A DNA stretch of 64,000 nucleotides from Prevotella sp. UBA2725 (GCA_002353825.1 DEKJ01000056.1:1-64000); one strand, 5' to 3'. Positions 16,349 to 25,516 are shown, counted from the stretch's first letter. Made by a program: numbers and translations. Notes: a model not told the origin generated them from the sequence alone.

Positions 16349-18259
16349 ATGAATAAAAAAAACATCTTTCTCATCATCCTCTTCCTCACAGGATGCCTTT
16401 GCACTGTCCTTTCGCAGACCGTGACTTCTCCTGACGGAAGATATTCGTTCACCTTTGCACAGGTCCACAACCGCCTCACCTACCGTCTCTCCTTCAATGG
16501 CAAGGACATGACACACGGCGAACTCGGCGTCGACATCGACAACCATCTCGTAGAGTCGGCCATGGGCATTCCTACTGACACAAACCGCGTATGGACAGCT
16601 GGGATGCGGCTGACCGGAACTGAGACCCTCTCAAAAGATACTACCTGGACACCGGTCTACGGCGAATACGCCCAGTTGCGCGACCATTACAACGAGCTGA
16701 CGCTCCATTTCGCAAAAGGCTCTACAGAAGGTGCTAACGGCACAGCTTACGACAAGCGCAAACAATATCTCTTCGACATCATCGTGCGTGCTTACGATGA
16801 GGGTATCGCTATCCGTTACCATTTTCCCGAGGCCACCAACGGTCTCTTCATGCACATCACGTCCGACCGCACCTCATTCGCCTTTGCCGACGGTACTGAG
16901 GCATGGCATGCTGCCTGGGCTCAGGCACAATATTCACGAGTAAAACTCTTAAAGTCTGAACCCGCCTGGTGCAATGAGAGCGAGCGTCCGCTCCTGCTCC
17001 ATCTGCCAAATGGACTATATACTGCCATCGGAGAAGCTGCCCTCTCCGATTTTGTCCGTGGCAAACTGAAACTCACGGCAGACAATGTCTTAGGTATGTC
17101 GATGTACGACACCGCCGATATCATTACTCCGTACGATATGCCGTGGCGTGTCATCATGGCCGGAGAAAAAGCTGTCGACCTCATCAACAACAAACAACTC
17201 TTCCTCAACCTCAATGCACCTTGCCGCATCAGTGACACATCCTGGATCCGTCCGGGTAAGGCCATCCGCGTGACACAACTCAACATGGCTGCAGCCATGA
17301 AATGTGTTGACTTTGCAGTGGACCGCGGCTTACAGTACATTGAGCTCGACGCCGGCTGGTATGGTCCGGAGATGCGCGTAGAATCGTCAGCTCTTCGTGT
17401 GGCTTCCAACCGCGACATCGACATGCCACGTCTCTGCCAGTATGCCCGCGAGAAAGGCATCGGTGTATGGCTCTATGTCAATCAGCGGGCCTTGTGGCAG
17501 CAGCTCGACAGTATCCTGCCGCGCTTCAATGAGTGGGGCGTGAGCGGAATCAAGTTCGGCTTCGTACAGGTCGGCTCTCAGGAATGGACAACATGGCTGC
17601 ACCAGGCCGTCGAGAAATGCGCGCGATATCATATCATGGTTGACATCCATGACGAATACCGCCCTACAGGTTGGAGCCGCACCTATCCGAACCTCATGAC
17701 ACAAGAAGGTGTCGGTGGCAATGAGGAGATGCCGAACGCGCAGCATAACACCATCCTTCCCTTCACACGTTTCCTCTGTGGACCGGCCGACTACACGCCA
17801 TGTTATTTCAACGGACGCGTAAAGAACACCCATACTCATCAGCTCGCCATGCCGGTGGTATACTACTCCCCCATCACCTTCCTATACTGGTACGACAAGC
17901 CCGAGCTTTATCGCGGCGAAGAGGAGCTCGACTTCTGGAAACACTGTCCCACGGTATGGGATGAGAGCATTGCTCTTGACGGGGAGCCCGGTGAATATAT
18001 CGTCCAGGCACGGCGCAGTGGCAACGAGTGGTACGTCAGTGCCATGAATGGCCTTACGGAGCGCACCGTTGTCCTTAACACCGCCTGCTTCCTCAAGAAG
18101 GGCAAGAAATACACGATGGAGCTCTACACCGATGACCCGACACTCAAGACACGCACGAATGTCCGCACGCAGATGCTCACGATCAAAGGCGGCAAGCCCA
18201 TCACCCTTCATCTCCTGTCGTCGGGTGGCGCTGCTGTAAGATTCGTCCCAACAAAGTAA
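16349..18259 (+). CDS. Glycoside hydrolase family 97 protein
   Basis: 636 aa with signal peptide (possibly lipoprotein: LFLTGC). N-terminal GH97 super-sandwich (SPDGRYSFTFAQVHNRLTYRLSFNGK), central TIM barrel (QYIELDAGWYGPE, GVWLYVNQRALW, MVDIHDEYRPTGWSRTYPN, QEGVGGNEEMP) and C-terminal beta domain. GH97 contains inverting alpha-glucosidases (SusB) and retaining alpha-galactosidases. At about residue 400 the strand that carries the nucleophile in retaining members reads GIKFGFVQVGS, with Gly where Asp is expected, so the mechanism is not settled by sequence. Five bp downstream of the lyase gene, clearly co-transcribed. Confidence 0.92.
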   Translation: MNKKNIFLIILFLTGCLCTVLSQTVTSPDGRYSFTFAQVHNRLTYRLSFNGKDMTHGELGVDIDNHLVESAMGIPTDTNRVWTAGMRLTGTETLSKDTTWTPVYGEYAQLRDHYNELTLHFAKGSTEGANGTAYDKRKQYLFDIIVRAYDEGIAIRYHFPEATNGLFMHITSDRTSFAFADGTEAWHAAWAQAQYSRVKLLKSEPAWCNESERPLLLHLPNGLYTAIGEAALSDFVRGKLKLTADNVLGMSMYDTADIITPYDMPWRVIMAGEKAVDLINNKQLFLNLNAPCRISDTSWIRPGKAIRVTQLNMAAAMKCVDFAVDRGLQYIELDAGWYGPEMRVESSALRVASNRDIDMPRLCQYAREKGIGVWLYVNQRALWQQLDSILPRFNEWGVSGIKFGFVQVGSQEWTTWLHQAVEKCARYHIMVDIHDEYRPTGWSRTYPNLMTQEGVGGNEEMPNAQHNTILPFTRFLCGPADYTPCYFNGRVKNTHTHQLAMPVVYYSPITFLYWYDKPELYRGEEELDFWKHCPTVWDESIALDGEPGEYIVQARRSGNEWYVSAMNGLTERTVVLNTACFLKKGKKYTMELYTDDPTLKTRTNVRTQMLTIKGGKPITLHLLSSGGAAVRFVPTK

Positions 18260-18273
18260 CAACAAGTTCTGTG

Positions 18274-18293
18274 CGCTTCCCTTTAGGGAAGCG
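18274..18293 (+). other. Intercistronic hairpin between GH97 and GH28-like genes
   Basis: CGCTTCCC (18274-18281) and GGGAAGCG (18286-18293) pair perfectly around TTTA. No T-run follows, so an mRNA-processing or stabilising element is likelier than a terminator. Confidence 0.5.
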
Positions 18294-18311
18294 TCTCCCA
18301 ATAGCATCACC

Positions 18312-19718
18312 ATGAAAACACTCTTTACATTCATCTCTCTCTTTCTCTGTCTCACCGCCTCCGCCTCCGAGCTTCGCACAGCCCCTGCTCCACAAGGCGC
18401 CGATCTGAAGCACGACTTTGAGGTAGCTGCCCGCATCCCCGGCGGACAATGGAAACCCCTCGACACTTACCTGATGCAGGTCGACGAGGTGAAAGGAGCA
18501 CGCCACAACGTCAGGAAAGTGTCGGGGGCGAAGTTCGAGTTCAGCGGAACCGTCGAACTGCGCGTCATCAGTAAGACACAACATATAAATAGTTATCAAG
18601 TTCGCCCGCTCTCTTACCGCATCCCGGTCAAGCAGCAGGGCGACACCCTCCAAATCTTCATTGACAGGCCGCGCTACCTCTCCGTCGAGGTCAACAGCGA
18701 CATCTACAACAACCTCCACATCTTTGCCGACACCCTCATGAACAAACCCAAGGCAAAGAAGAGAGACCTTATCTATTTTGGTCCCGGCATCCACGACTTC
18801 CACGGCGACTCCATTGCCGTGGCGTCGGGGAAGACGGTGTTCCTCGACCAAGGAGCCGTCGTCAAAGGCTGGTTCTCGGTCTACAATGCTCACAACGTGC
18901 GCATCCTCGGCCACGGCCTCGTCATGCCCGGGCATCACGAAGGCATCATGGTGCGCTATTCGAAGAACATCCTTATCGACGGCCCACTGACAACGCAGAT
19001 TCCCGTCGGCGGCAGCGACTCGGTAGAGGTACGCAACTGTAAGGTCATGAGCTGGTATGGATGGGGCGACGGCTTTAACATCTTCGCTTCCTCTAACATC
19101 CGTCAGCACCACCTCTTCGCCCGCACGAGCGACGACTGCTCCACGATCTACTGCACGCGCAAAGGATATCACGGCTCCAGCCGTAATATCGACATCTCCG
19201 ACGCCATCTACTGGGCCGATGTCGCCCACCCCATCATGATCGGCCTTCACAGTCAGACCGAAGAACAAGAAGAGATCACGAACGTACGCTATGCAGACAT
19301 TGACATTCTCAACCACGCAGAGAACCAGATCGACTATCAGGGCTGCATTGGTATCAACGACGGCGACGACATCCTCGTCCACAACATGCTCTTCGACAAT
19401 ATCCATATCGAGAACATCCGCAAAGGCATGCTCTTCAACTTCCGCGTCTGCTTCAACCGCAAATACTGCACAGCACCGGGACGTGGCATCGAAGACATCA
19501 CGCTCCGTAACGTTAGTTACACAGGTTCAGAGCCCAACATGAGCATCATCGCCGGCTATGACGACAACCGTAGGGTCCGCAACATCCGTTTCGAGAACCT
19601 TGTCGTCAACGGCAAGAAGATCAGCGACGACATGTCCGGCAAGCCCAAATGGTACAAGACCTCCGACATGTTCAACTGTTTCATAGGGGAGCATGTTGAC
19701 AACATAACGTTTAAGTAA
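18312..19718 (+). CDS. Secreted right-handed beta-helix glycoside hydrolase, GH28-like
   Basis: 468 aa with signal peptide (KTLFTFISLFLCLTASA). Residues about 20-150 form a beta-sandwich typical of the N-terminal domain of GH28/GH49-like enzymes; the rest is a beta-helix (repeated VEVRNCKV, IRQHHLFAR, NIDISDAIYW rungs). The polygalacturonase-type acidic triad is recognisable as WGDGFNIF and RTSDDCSTIY. It probably hydrolyses a uronate- or galactose-containing backbone. GH49 is an alternative because of the SWYGWGDG segment. Third gene of the lyase-GH97-GH28-like group. Confidence 0.82.
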   Translation: MKTLFTFISLFLCLTASASELRTAPAPQGADLKHDFEVAARIPGGQWKPLDTYLMQVDEVKGARHNVRKVSGAKFEFSGTVELRVISKTQHINSYQVRPLSYRIPVKQQGDTLQIFIDRPRYLSVEVNSDIYNNLHIFADTLMNKPKAKKRDLIYFGPGIHDFHGDSIAVASGKTVFLDQGAVVKGWFSVYNAHNVRILGHGLVMPGHHEGIMVRYSKNILIDGPLTTQIPVGGSDSVEVRNCKVMSWYGWGDGFNIFASSNIRQHHLFARTSDDCSTIYCTRKGYHGSSRNIDISDAIYWADVAHPIMIGLHSQTEEQEEITNVRYADIDILNHAENQIDYQGCIGINDGDDILVHNMLFDNIHIENIRKGMLFNFRVCFNRKYCTAPGRGIEDITLRNVSYTGSEPNMSIIAGYDDNRRVRNIRFENLVVNGKKISDDMSGKPKWYKTSDMFNCFIGEHVDNITFK

Positions 19719-19789
19719 ACAAAAAAATAACACTATCCCCTTTGTAGTTTAAATAATTATAACTAATTTTACGCACAGAAAACATCTAT

Positions 19790-22618
19790 ATGATGAAATC
19801 TGTGCGTTTACACATTATTATATATGCCTTTTTGACCATCATCATGATGGTTTTTCCGCACAACGCCGTTGCCGACGAGTTCAGCAACGACCGCATGTGC
19901 TACCTCACAAAAGAAAAAGGACTGCCAGGAGAGACCGTCAACCAGATCATCACCGACGCCACTGGACAGGTGTGGATAGCCACCGATAACGGTGTGTGCC
20001 GCTATAACGGACGTGACCTTCTCTCTTTTCCTTTTCCGAAGGAGACAAAGAGACCCAACTTTACCTTCTCGCTCACTTTTGATGCACATGGCACACTCTA
20101 CGCCGCAACCAAGAGCGGCATCTACCGTCTCAATAGAGGCGACAACGCTTTCCGACAGATCTATCCATCCATCAAAATAGCCGAGACCATCCTCGCCGTG
20201 GGCGAGACGCTCTTCGTTGGTAACCGTCAGGGATTCAATATCCTGTACGATGGTAAAGTACGCACTATTACCGTTGGTTCGACCCCCACAGGTATTGAGA
20301 ACGGCATCCGGGATATCAAGTGCGGAAAGGATGGCAATGTATGGTTCGTCAGCCGCTACGGTCTTCACTGTTACAACCTCAAGACCGGTCGCGTCTCATC
20401 CTACGACATCGCACATCTGTTGCCCCCACGCGCTGCTTTATCGAGGCTCTTGCCCGTCGCCGGCCATTTCTTTATCGGCACGAAAAATAACGGACTTTAT
20501 ATCTATTCCACGAAGACACGACAGGCCTCTCGCGTTAAAGGTATCGGCAACACCATCGGTGCCCTCACTGCTGCACCGGCTGGCTGTATCACCGTAAGTG
20601 GTGGAGGAGCCTTCCTGCTCAACGCTCACAACGGACAGATCGTCAAACAGTTTGTACAAAAAGACCGCGAGGGCCACGGTGATCTGCCAACGGATGCCGT
20701 CAACTGCTACTACCGCGACCACAATGGTGTCGACTGGTTTGGTCTCTATCGTTATGGCGCAGCTTATTTCTACCATTCAGAAAATCTGTTTCACATCTAT
20801 AAGTTCGGCGACTTCACCTCAGAGGGTCTTGATGTGCGCAGCGTGCTTGTACATGGGCCACAGAAAGTGATAGGCACAGCCAACGACCTGTGGTTCATCG
20901 ATGAGCAACGTCATCTTGTGAAGCATTATTCTTCCGAACAGCTCGGAGATGCACATGCCATTTCACAGTTAGCTTATTTCAATGGAGCTTATTACGTAGG
21001 AAGCTTCGATGCCGGATTGATGAGATTCTCAGCCAACAACTTCGATCGACTGCCGAACCCTCCAGAGCCTGTGCTCTCAACCACAACGATAGGATCACTC
21101 GTACCCGATAACCGGGGCAACCTCTGGATAGGCTCTGGAGAAGGACTATTCATTCTCGATGCCAACGGACAATTGAGGCATTACACGGAAGACAACTCAC
21201 GTATCATCGGTGGGCTCATCACGGCTATACAATTCATGCCCAATGGCAACGCATGGTTGGGTGGACCAAGCGGATTGTGCTTGTACAACAGTAAAAACGG
21301 CAACTTTGAAAAGGACCATTTCCCAACCAACTTCTTCAGCACTGCCAATATTAAAGAGATAATCACCGGGCATCAAGGAAATTATATCTTTAATGCGGGT
21401 AGCAACATTTATTATACCGATGCTGCCATCCGCCACTTTGGTGAAGCCACGCCACCGCAGAATATTACGCTCAACAATTGTATCTCCATCCTTGATGACT
21501 TCCGTGGTCACTACTGGGTAGCAACGGAGGACGGACTGTTTTGCAGCGACTATCCAGGCACGAATGTTCTTCACTTCGGCTATGGCGAAGGGCTCTGCTG
21601 CCAGCTCATCGCCGGACGTATCAGCATGAACAGCAACCATAACATCTGGGTGTGCACATCCAACGGTCTGATGCACGTCCGCATGGAAGACCTCCAGAGA
21701 TGGCAAAGACAAGCCAAATACAAGCTTCTCCTTTATCATGTCTACATTGATGGCAATCCTGTGGAACTGGGCACAGAGAGCGACATCAACGACAACCACC
21801 GTCTCAGCATGAGCTGGAACCTCGCTTCCTCCGTCCTTACTCTACGACCGTTGCTCGCCGACTATGCCCGTCCCTACGGCCGTCTCTATGAATATAAGTT
21901 AGACGGCGAGAAGAAATGGCGAATCGTGCGTGACGGTGAGGACATCCGCCTCCAACACTTGAGTATCGGCCGTCACCATCTCGAGGTGAGACTGGCTGGC
22001 GCTCCCGGCACACTCACGACCTATCAGATCTCTGTGTCTCCCTCCGGTTGGGCTATCCTCGAACTTTTGTTGTTCATCGTTGCTGTCATTGCTTTCGTCT
22101 TGTGGTACCGCTACCGCAAGAGTACGAATACGCTGCTACAAGAGCGCAACGAGATCGAGGAGGCACTTATCGAGACTGAGACAGAAAAACAACAAAGCGA
22201 ACTGCAACAAGCCGAGGCTCCCAAAGAAGATTCGGAAAGAGCTGCAGCCAAATACGAACGTGTAAAAGTTGACGAGGCTGAGTGTGCCGAAATCGTCAAA
22301 CGCATGAAAGACTATATCGAAAAGAACAAGATCTATACAGACCCCGACCTGAAGATGAGTGACCTTGCAGAGCATCTCGGCCTCTCTTCGAGCAAGCTCT
22401 CGCAGGTCTTCAACCTCTACCTGAAAGAGAACTGGTACGACTTCATTAACCGTTACCGCCTGGAAGAGTTCAAGCGGCTCATCGCTGAAGGCAAAGACAA
22501 GCAATATACCCTCCTTGCCCTCAGTGCCAAGTGCGGCTTCAAGAAGTCGAGTTTCTTCACTACCTTCCGCAAAGTGGAAGGCATGACACCTACAGAATAC
22601 CTCAAGGAGCACAAATAG
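19790..22618 (+). CDS. Membrane-spanning sensor-AraC regulator (HTCS-like, no kinase)
   Basis: 942 aa. A signal or anchor segment (residues 6-27), then a large periplasmic sensor of Reg_prop beta-propeller repeats (LPGETVNQIITDATGQVWIATDNGV; GNLWIGSGEGLF; GHYWVATEDGLF), a Y_Y_Y-type domain before the membrane, one transmembrane helix near 753-773 (LLLFIVAVIAFVLWY), a coiled coil (785-830) and an AraC helix-turn-helix (835-942, ending GMTPTEYLKEHK). Classical hybrid two-component systems have histidine kinase, ATPase and receiver domains between membrane and HTH; none is present here, and the linker is too short to hide them. It probably senses a glycan fragment and controls the flanking glycan genes while membrane-bound. 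Confidence 0.88.
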   Translation: MMKSVRLHIIIYAFLTIIMMVFPHNAVADEFSNDRMCYLTKEKGLPGETVNQIITDATGQVWIATDNGVCRYNGRDLLSFPFPKETKRPNFTFSLTFDAHGTLYAATKSGIYRLNRGDNAFRQIYPSIKIAETILAVGETLFVGNRQGFNILYDGKVRTITVGSTPTGIENGIRDIKCGKDGNVWFVSRYGLHCYNLKTGRVSSYDIAHLLPPRAALSRLLPVAGHFFIGTKNNGLYIYSTKTRQASRVKGIGNTIGALTAAPAGCITVSGGGAFLLNAHNGQIVKQFVQKDREGHGDLPTDAVNCYYRDHNGVDWFGLYRYGAAYFYHSENLFHIYKFGDFTSEGLDVRSVLVHGPQKVIGTANDLWFIDEQRHLVKHYSSEQLGDAHAISQLAYFNGAYYVGSFDAGLMRFSANNFDRLPNPPEPVLSTTTIGSLVPDNRGNLWIGSGEGLFILDANGQLRHYTEDNSRIIGGLITAIQFMPNGNAWLGGPSGLCLYNSKNGNFEKDHFPTNFFSTANIKEIITGHQGNYIFNAGSNIYYTDAAIRHFGEATPPQNITLNNCISILDDFRGHYWVATEDGLFCSDYPGTNVLHFGYGEGLCCQLIAGRISMNSNHNIWVCTSNGLMHVRMEDLQRWQRQAKYKLLLYHVYIDGNPVELGTESDINDNHRLSMSWNLASSVLTLRPLLADYARPYGRLYEYKLDGEKKWRIVRDGEDIRLQHLSIGRHHLEVRLAGAPGTLTTYQISVSPSGWAILELLLFIVAVIAFVLWYRYRKSTNTLLQERNEIEEALIETETEKQQSELQQAEAPKEDSERAAAKYERVKVDEAECAEIVKRMKDYIEKNKIYTDPDLKMSDLAEHLGLSSSKLSQVFNLYLKENWYDFINRYRLEEFKRLIAEGKDKQYTLLALSAKCGFKKSSFFTTFRKVEGMTPTEYLKEHK

Positions 22619-22678
22619 TGCAAATTATTCGACCTGTACGGTTGAAATACATTGTTCTCCCGGTTCCCGTATCGAAGA

Positions 22679-22959
22679 GTGCCTCGGAGAGGCACAATTA
22701 TCCATAACCCCAGACTAAGGGAGCGATAGCGACTGCAGTCTGGGGTATATACTGAGGACTGATTAACTGAGTTCCAGCCTCGAAGAGGCTGACTGCACCT
22801 TAGGCGCGCTATGTTAGTGTAAACAGACATTACGCACTATCGTGCAGCCTGCCTCTCCGAGGCAGGAAATCAGTCAAACGAACTCACACATAACACCACA
22901 GTCTGCGTCGCTCCGCTCCTTAGACTGGGGTTATGAAGAAGTCAGCCTCTCCGAGGCTG
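22679..22959. repeat. REP-like palindrome cluster
   Basis: Four short stem-loops share the core GCCTC-NNN-GAGGC: 22679-22695, 22775-22791, 22848-22866 and 22943-22959. Two larger palindromic halves carry CCCCAGACT: ACCCCAGACT (22707-22716) pairs with AGTCTGGGGT (22737-22746), and an inverted relative with TTAGACTGGGGTTAT ends at 22934. The gene-free stretch 22619-23334 consists of this cluster, the 22-bp array and about 160 bp of unrecognised AT-rich DNA. No RAYT transposase is in the window. Confidence 0.75.
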
Positions 22960-23019
22960 TCCCGCGACATCAATCTTCTACTGGAAAAACAATGTTCAGC
23001 AAAAGTCACAACCCAAATG

Positions 23020-23173
23020 CAATCGTTCGGCGTTCGGCAAACAATCGTGCGGCGTTCGGCAAACAATCGTTCGGCGTTCGACAAACAATCATTCGGCGTT
23101 CGACAGCCGATTGGCCGTCACGTGGCAAACGATTGGTTGGCACGTGACAAACGATTGGTTGGCACGTGACAAA
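23020..23173. repeat. Seven-unit 22-bp tandem array
   Basis: Seven abutting units of exactly 22 bp start at 23020, 23042, 23064, 23086, 23108, 23130 and 23152. Units 1-4 are of type CAATCGTTCGGCGTTCGRCAAA (written in two parts: CAATCGTTCGG + CGTTCGRCAAA) and units 5-7 of type CGATTGGTTGG + CACGTGACAAA. The types agree at about 14 of 22 positions. A 22-bp period cannot be kept in one reading frame, so the array is not coding. No spacers, so not CRISPR. Confidence 0.85.
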
Positions 23174-23330
23174 CGATGAAAAGCAGATTTTAACGCAGCT
23201 TGAGCCTTATTAAGTTGGTCCGTCAAGTTTGTCTAAAGTAGATGGAATAATGCTAATAAGCTATTAATCAATAAGTTCAACAAAATGGACAACCCGCTAA
23301 AGGAGTTGGCGAGAGTTTACGCCTTTTTAG

Positions 23331-23344
23331 TTGATTTATATCAA
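23331..23344. promoter_or_regulatory. FNR/CRP-like box (TTGATTTATATCAA)
   Basis: A perfect match to the FNR consensus half-sites TTGAT-N4-ATCAA at the very start of the susC remnant. The same 16-mer, extended by TT, occurs at 59973. Whether it is a binding site is unproven. Confidence 0.3.
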
Positions 23345-23712
23345 TTTATCACATCGGCAACACATGGAGCCCGGAGAACCGCGACGCTTATTATCCCACC
23401 TATTCCAACACCAAGTGGATCAACCAGTACAACTATCAGATATCCTCCTGGAGTGTTGAGAACGGTGCTTACATGCGCCTGAAGAATCTCACCATCGGCT
23501 ACACACTGCCCCAGAGCATTCTGCAGCACCTCAAGCCGCTGACCAAGCTCCGCATCTATTTCACAGGCAACGACCTCTGGGAGACCAGCAAGATTCGTGA
23601 CGGATGGGATCCGGAGCAGAGCCGCAACGCTTACAGCGACTCCGACAGCAACGCTATCTACCGTTATCCGTTCTGCCGTTCCTACACCGTAGGATTAGAC
23701 GTTACGTTCTAA
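23335..23712 (+). pseudogene. susC (TonB-dependent transporter) 3' remnant
   Basis: The frame encodes the last ~121 residues of a SusC/RagA outer-membrane transporter: HIGNTWSPENRDAYYPTYSN begins at 23350, followed by SVENGAYMRLKNLTIGYTLP and the terminal beta-strand signature ending YTVGLDVTF. An in-frame stop at 23332-23334 lies immediately upstream, and no plug, carboxypeptidase-like domain or other barrel sequence is found in the preceding 700 bp, where a full gene would need about 3 kb. The remaining codons are undamaged, so the loss looks recent or the segment is kept as a cassette. It sits in the normal susC position, 46 bp before an intact susD. Confidence 0.88.
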
Positions 23713-23758
23713 GAGAAAGGTGTTAATTGTTAGGTGATAAATATTAAACGTATCAATC

Positions 23759-25516
23759 ATGAAAAACATAAAAAACAAAATATACAAGGCTTTGGGAATG
23801 ACCGCACTCCTCGGCATCATGTCCTTGCAGTCGTGCCTGAACCTTGACCCACAAGACCAGATTGGCGGCAAAAACATGTGGGAGAACGCCAACGAGTTCA
23901 AGGAGTTTGCCAACAACTTCTACGGCTGGACACGCGATTTCGGAAGCAACGACAACGGCCCTCACAGCGACAGCCGTTCCGACCTCATCACTTTCCAGAC
24001 GCCCAATGAGTATAGCCGTGGTTCCAATACCATTCCTTCCAACGATGGCAACTATACCAACAACTACAGTCATATCCGCCGTTGCAACCTATTGCTTCAG
24101 GCAGCCAACAGCTATTCCAACCAGTCGGAGATCAAAGAGTATGTAGGCGACGCCTATTTCTTCCGCGCTTACAGCTATTTCGAGCTGCTCCAGTGCTTCG
24201 GTGATGCCATCATCGTGACCGACCCTATCGATGTAAGCAGTGAGCAGCTGCAGGCTAAGCGCGACAGCCGTCAGGATGTTGCTAAGTTCATCGTCAGCGA
24301 TCTTGAGAAAGCCATCGAGCTTCTGCCCAACTATGCCGACATCCCCACCTCCGAGGACGGACACGTCAGTAAGGAGGCCGCTGAAGCCTTCCTCAGCCGC
24401 GTGGCGCTCTACGAAGGTACCTGGGAGAAGTTCCACAACGGTGATGCCACACTCGCCAACACGATGCTTGACACTTCGGCTAAGGCTGCCAAGAAAGTGA
24501 TGGACGGCGGACAGTTCTATCTCTTCGGTACACGCGACCAGAGCAAAGTGCTCGGTGACAGTGCCTATAAGTATATGTTCATTCTTGAGAACGAGAAGAG
24601 CAACCCTGCCGGTATCCAGAAGTCAGCCAATCATGAGTACATCTTCCGCCGTCTTCACGACACGAACCTCTCTACCGTCGGTATGAACATCACTCACGGA
24701 TATGTCAACAACGTGATGTGGGTGACACGCAACTTCGCTAACCTCTACCTCTGCTCCGATGGTCTGCCTATCGAGAAGAGCAAGAAGTTTGAAGGCTACC
24801 AGAAGCGTAACTCTGAGTTCCAGAACCGCGACAACCGCATGAAATACTCTCTGCTTGTGCCCGGACAATACTTCTGGACCAACGATAACCCCCGCACTAC
24901 ATGGGTGTGGAAGACGGACATCAAGCCGGGCGGCGGCAACGGTATCATCTACAACGTCGGTCACGGCTCCGGCTACAACAACCAGAAATGGGGTACCGAG
25001 CGTGCCATGCAGGATGCCCAGGAAGGTTACGACTACCCCGTCATCCGCTATGCAGAGGTGCTGCTCAACTATGCCGAGGCTGTCTACGAGCGTGACGGCA
25101 AGATCAGTGATGCTGACCTTGACATCAGCTTGAACCTCGTTCGCCTTCGTGCCAATCCGAACATGCCGAAACTCAGCAACAGTTTCGTCTCTGCCAATGG
25201 TCTCAACATGGAAGAAGAGATCCGTCGCGAGCGCACCGTAGAGCTCTACCTCGAAGGTTTCCGCCTCGATGACCTCAAACGCTGGGGAACAGCCGTACAG
25301 GTCATGAACCAGCCATTGCTCGGTGTGAAATATGTAGGCACAGAGTTTGAGAGCAACTGGGGTAGCAACACCCGACCCAGCCAGGAGAAGGACAGCGAGG
25401 GCTGCCTCATCATGGACGGCACACGCCAGTGGACGGAGAAGAACTACCTCTATCCTATCCCTTCAACCCAGCTCGAGCTCGATCCTAACCTCGGACAGAA
25501 TCCAGGATGGAATTAA
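23759..25516 (+). CDS. SusD/RagB-family glycan-binding lipoprotein
   Basis: 585 aa. Lipoprotein signal with lipobox SLQSC, then the SusD start LNLDPQDQIGGKNMWENANE. TPR-like helices follow (YFFRAYSYFELLQCFGDA, the standard SusD segment) and the C-terminal RagB block (PVIRYAEVLLNYAEAVYE; RRERTVELYLEGFRLDDLKRWG). Outer-surface lipoprotein that caps a SusC transporter and binds the glycan. Its own SusC is only a fragment, so it is either non-functional, works with a SusC encoded elsewhere, or the locus is phase-variable. Confidence 0.94.
   Translation: MKNIKNKIYKALGMTALLGIMSLQSCLNLDPQDQIGGKNMWENANEFKEFANNFYGWTRDFGSNDNGPHSDSRSDLITFQTPNEYSRGSNTIPSNDGNYTNNYSHIRRCNLLLQAANSYSNQSEIKEYVGDAYFFRAYSYFELLQCFGDAIIVTDPIDVSSEQLQAKRDSRQDVAKFIVSDLEKAIELLPNYADIPTSEDGHVSKEAAEAFLSRVALYEGTWEKFHNGDATLANTMLDTSAKAAKKVMDGGQFYLFGTRDQSKVLGDSAYKYMFILENEKSNPAGIQKSANHEYIFRRLHDTNLSTVGMNITHGYVNNVMWVTRNFANLYLCSDGLPIEKSKKFEGYQKRNSEFQNRDNRMKYSLLVPGQYFWTNDNPRTTWVWKTDIKPGGGNGIIYNVGHGSGYNNQKWGTERAMQDAQEGYDYPVIRYAEVLLNYAEAVYERDGKISDADLDISLNLVRLRANPNMPKLSNSFVSANGLNMEEEIRRERTVELYLEGFRLDDLKRWGTAVQVMNQPLLGVKYVGTEFESNWGSNTRPSQEKDSEGCLIMDGTRQWTEKNYLYPIPSTQLELDPNLGQNPGWN

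Noticed and set aside
18201..19406. 401-codon minus-strand frame
   Set aside because: It is fully antisense to the GH28-like enzyme, whose protein has a signal peptide and family motifs; the shadow has no recognisable features and arises from codon bias.
23020..23173. CRISPR array
   Set aside because: Units abut with no spacers and there are no cas genes in the window.
22619..23334. Insertion sequence or MITE with a transposase
   Set aside because: No transposase frame and no clear terminal inverted repeats with target duplication could be found; only repeats were kept as features.
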